In this document: piece by piece, positions 33,665 through 35,776 of the stretch
Layout of the letters: each line of letters opens with the position of its first letter
Position numbering within the stretch: position 1 is the stretch's first letter
NCBI RefSeq assembly: GCF_900110925.1
Contig: NZ_FOFP01000030.1
Coordinates: 1-35,776 of the forward strand
Length of the DNA stretch: 35,776 nt
Source: Pseudomonas cuatrocienegasensis
GTDB lineage: Bacteria > Pseudomonadota > Gammaproteobacteria > Pseudomonadales > Pseudomonadaceae
Direction: 5' to 3'
Position numbers and translations under genes: made by a program
Notes under the pieces: model-generated
What the model was told of the DNA's origin: nothing
The model's input: the letters and a program-made list of their open reading frames with translations, nothing else
Databases searched by the model: none

Positions 33665-34420
33665 TTAACGACGAAATTTTGGCGCAATAGAGCGCTCATC
33701 AGGCATCGTTGAAGGGGTATAGGGGAGCAAACGATCAGTTTCTCTCTTTACCACGGCATAGCATTCACAGCTGAGTTCTTCGAGTTTGTGCCGATCCAGT
33801 ACGGTGATCCGCCCCCTGCTGTACTCGATCACGCCCAGACGTTGCAGCTTGCCGGCTGCCTCGGTGACGCCTTCGCGCCGCACACCTAGCATGTTGGCGA
33901 TCAGCTCTTGCGTCATGGTCAGCTTGTTGCTGGGCAAACGGTCGAGTGACAACAGCAGCCAACGACATAGCTGCTGATCAATCGAGTGGTGACGGTTGCA
34001 CACCGCCGTCTGTGACATTTGGGTAATCAACGCCTGGGTGTAGCGCAGCATCAGCATCAGCAGCTCACCGTGGCGATTGAATTCGTCCTTCAGGCGTTGC
34101 CCAGGCAAGCGATAGGCGTGTCCGCCACTTTGCACCACCGCGCGGCTGGGTGTGCTTTCGCCGCCCATGAACAGAGCGATGCCTACCAGGCCTTCATTAC
34201 CTACGACGGATATTTCAGCTGACGCGCCGCTTTCCATCACGTACAGCAGTGAAATGATCGAGTCGGTTGGGAAGTAGACGTGGCGCATGGTATCGCCCGA
34301 CTCGTAAAGCACTTTACCAAGAGGCAGTTCAACCCATTCCATATGACTGAATAGACGTTCTTTGACTTCCATTGAAAGCGCCGCCAGCAAGTGGTTTTGC
34401 TGAGGCTTGCACATCTCCAT
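33665..34420 (-). CDS. Crp/Fnr-family transcriptional regulator (paralogue 2)
   Basis: A 251-residue regulator with the same layout as its neighbour: sensor barrel (about 15-140; VYFPTDSIISLLYVMESGAS, SVVGNEGLVGIALFMGGEST) and winged helix (about 160-235; MTQELIANMLGVRREGVTEA, YSRGRITVLDRHKLEELSCE). There is no canonical cAMP-binding Arg and no N-terminal iron-sulfur cysteines. ATG 34420 is chosen for AAGGG eight bases upstream; a GTG at 34444 is in frame. The two genes are about 65 bases apart on one strand and look like an old duplication. Target genes unknown. Confidence 0.88.
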   Translation of the reverse strand: MEMCKPQQNHLLAALSMEVKERLFSHMEWVELPLGKVLYESGDTMRHVYFPTDSIISLLYVMESGASAEISVVGNEGLVGIALFMGGESTPSRAVVQSGGHAYRLPGQRLKDEFNRHGELLMLMLRYTQALITQMSQTAVCNRHHSIDQQLCRWLLLSLDRLPSNKLTMTQELIANMLGVRREGVTEAAGKLQRLGVIEYSRGRITVLDRHKLEELSCECYAVVKRETDRLLPYTPSTMPDERSIAPKFRR

Positions 34421-34484
34421 TCGGGTATCCCTTCGATTGATCACGGGCTAACCGAATCACTATACGCGGATGCACTAACCGTTC

Positions 34485-34500
34485 TGTTCTATAGCGTACA
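34485..34500. promoter_or_regulatory. Dyad before Crp/Fnr paralogue 2
   Basis: On the minus strand this reads TGTACGCTATAGAACA, a TGTnCnnTAnnGnACA dyad, about 65 bases upstream of the paralogue 2 start. It shares TGTACGCTA with the site before paralogue 1. Confidence 0.45.
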
Positions 34501-34710
34501 TAGCGGATGCGTCGCAGCGGAGGCTGGTGCGCGGATCTTGCGCTGCACATCAACCTGACCGCTCATCCTTTTCTTCGGTGACGATGGGCTCCGCTTTCTG
34601 TCTGCGGTGAACTCGTTCGCAATACGTCGGTCTTTGAGCCTGTGCGAGCGTGCTCGCCTGGCTGGCCGCTCAGTGAAGCCTTATGTTTTTCATCTGATGT
34701 GAAGAGTGTC

Positions 34711-35379
34711 ATGTCCCCATCTCAAATCTCCGTAAGTTCACCCAGCCGTTGGTCCTGCTTTCGTGCTCGTCCTTTTATAAGGTCTTTAGTCGTTACAGTG
34801 CTTACCTTCGGTGCATCTGTGATGGCCGAAGCTGCAGACCGTTGGGTCAGCGACAATCTGGCCACCTATGTACGCAGCGGCCCTACTGACGGCTACCGTA
34901 TTGTCGGAACCCTGCAAGCCGGCCAGAAGGTCGAGCTTTTGAGTGAGCAGGGGGATTACAGCCGTATTCGAGCCGAAGACGGCAGTGCGGTCTGGATTCC
35001 GAGTCGCGATTTGCAGGCTCAACCTGGACAGGCCGAGCGGCTACCTGCATTGGAGCAGAAGGTAGCTGAGCTTACGGAGGAGCTTGCAGGTATCAACGAC
35101 ACGTGGACAGCACGCGTACAGGGCATGCAGGAAACCCTGGATACTCGCAAAGCGCTTATCGATGAACTGCAAACCACGCGTTTATCACTGGACTCGCAGC
35201 TGAGTGCGGCTCAGGCAGACCTGCGCACAGCGCAGGCGCAACTGGGCGATGAAAACAATCAGCTACTGATGCGTTATATGGCCTACGGCGGCAGCATCGC
35301 TGGTGGAGGCCTGCTGCTAGGGCTCCTTTTACCGGTGCTGACGCGTGTGCGACGTAAGCGTAATGATCAATGGTTTTAA
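34711..35379 (+). CDS. YgiM-like SH3-domain membrane-anchored protein
   Basis: A 222-residue protein with the same architecture as Escherichia coli YgiM. It has a signal peptide (hydrophobic core SLVVTVLTFGASVMAEAA), a bacterial SH3 domain (about residues 45-110; RWVSDNLATYVRSGPTDGYR, GQKVELLSEQGDYSRIRAED), a long coiled coil (about 115-185) and a C-terminal transmembrane anchor (SIAGGGLLLGLLLPVL) with a basic cytoplasmic tail RVRRKRNDQWF. It would sit in the inner membrane with the SH3 domain in the periplasm. Start ATG 34711 is chosen because the longer frame adds no family sequence; its ribosome-binding site is weak. Exact function unknown. Confidence 0.9.
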   Translation: MSPSQISVSSPSRWSCFRARPFIRSLVVTVLTFGASVMAEAADRWVSDNLATYVRSGPTDGYRIVGTLQAGQKVELLSEQGDYSRIRAEDGSAVWIPSRDLQAQPGQAERLPALEQKVAELTEELAGINDTWTARVQGMQETLDTRKALIDELQTTRLSLDSQLSAAQADLRTAQAQLGDENNQLLMRYMAYGGSIAGGGLLLGLLLPVLTRVRRKRNDQWF

Positions 35380-35408
35380 GTAGTAGGTAGATTGGCCCTG
35401 AAAACAGC

Positions 35409-35436
35409 TTGACGGCATTTCCTGTGTGCCTATAAT
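35409..35436 (+). promoter_or_regulatory. rRNA-type promoter P1
   Basis: TTGACG (35409-35414), 16-base spacer, TATAAT (35431-35436), then a GCGC discriminator. First of four promoters with identical spacing. Confidence 0.8.
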
Positions 35437-35506
35437 GCGCACCTCTTCCGGCGCGGACTTCTCGGATAACTCGTTTTAAATCAATGAGTTAGTTTAAAAA
35501 GAGGGG

Positions 35507-35534
35507 TTGCAAAGCAGCGAAAGCTGTGTAGAAT
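35507..35534 (+). promoter_or_regulatory. rRNA-type promoter P2
   Basis: TTGCAA (35507-35512), 16-base spacer, TAGAAT (35529-35534), discriminator GCGCC. An A/T-rich stretch upstream (35472-35500, with TTTTAAATC and TTTAAAAAG) resembles an UP element. Confidence 0.75.
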
Positions 35535-35612
35535 GCGCCGGGCTGACGAGGTGGTGGTTTTAGCGTCGTTGGCAGGTTGGTCGAAGTTGAGTTGAGGCGG
35601 TAAAAGAGGTGG

Positions 35613-35640
35613 TTGACAGCGGTTTGAAACGCTGTAGAAT
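35613..35640 (+). promoter_or_regulatory. rRNA-type promoter P3
   Basis: TTGACA (35613-35618), 16-base spacer, TAGAAT (35635-35640), followed by TCGCCTCCCGCTGACGAG. The GCTGACGAG after it also follows P2. Confidence 0.82.
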
Positions 35641-35717
35641 TCGCCTCCCGCTGACGAGAGACTTGGATTGATCGTAAGCGCAAGCGGTTGAAGTTGAAAA
35701 GAAATTTTCGAAACCGC

Positions 35718-35745
35718 TTGACAGGAAGTGAGGCTGCTGTAAGAT
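35718..35745 (+). promoter_or_regulatory. rRNA-type promoter P4
   Basis: TTGACA (35718-35723), 16-base spacer, TAAGAT (35740-35745), discriminator GCGCGCC. An A/T-rich stretch (GAAAAGAAATTTTCGAAA) lies just upstream. The window ends about 30 bases later, before any rRNA gene. Confidence 0.82.
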
Positions 35746-35776
35746 GCGCGCCTCGGTTGAGACGAAAGACTTAACC

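Noticed and set aside
1..35776. CRISPR array
   Set aside because: No regularly spaced short repeats were seen anywhere in the window.

Overview
The window is chromosomal DNA of a Pseudomonas-type gammaproteobacterium. Three things point there: the thrS-infC-rpmI-rplT-pheS-pheT-ihfA-merR-tRNA-Pro run with an AUU-initiated infC, the HmgR-controlled homogentisate genes, and the overall protein similarity. I worked from motifs and remembered family features only; no database search was run, and species is not resolved.

Layout. (1) 1-342: end of an IS3-family insertion sequence cut by the window edge. (2) 506-4761: homogentisate (tyrosine/phenylalanine) catabolism: maiA, the convergent regulator hmgR, and a divergent hmgA-fahA operon. 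maiA is detached from hmgA-fahA but has its own matching operator. (3) 5300-12589: translation operon thrS, infC, rpmI, rplT, pheS, pheT, ihfA and a MerR-type regulator, followed by tRNA-Pro(GGG) at 12673-12749 with its own promoter and terminator. (4) 12704-21072: an approximately 8.3-kb genomic island in the 3' half of tRNA-Pro, bounded by 96/95-bp direct repeats. It carries a 5'-truncated tyrosine integrase, a periplasmic solute-binding protein, a broken CsrA/RsmA-like gene, a small hypothetical gene, a SiaABCD-like c-di-GMP partner-switching operon with a soluble phosphatase, a ProQ/FinO-domain RNA chaperone and an MFS transporter. (5) 21183-30033: a CsbD-like stress protein and a giant (about 2860-residue) cyclic beta-glucan synthase. 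(6) 30388-32833: a small one-span membrane protein and a REC-PAS-GGDEF-EAL c-di-GMP protein. (7) 32814-34420: two tandem Crp/Fnr-family paralogues, each preceded by a related dyad. (8) 34711-35379: a YgiM-like SH3-domain membrane protein, then four tandem ribosomal-RNA promoters that run into the right edge, so a 16S rRNA gene is expected just outside.

How it fits together. The most interesting part is the island. It appears to deliver a complete phosphatase/kinase/switch/diguanylate-cyclase cassette together with RNA-binding regulators (one dead, one intact). Its integrase looks non-functional, so the cargo may now be fixed in the chromosome. A second c-di-GMP enzyme and a periplasmic-glucan synthase lie a few kb beyond the distal attachment site, so the neighbourhood is rich in envelope and surface-lifestyle functions.
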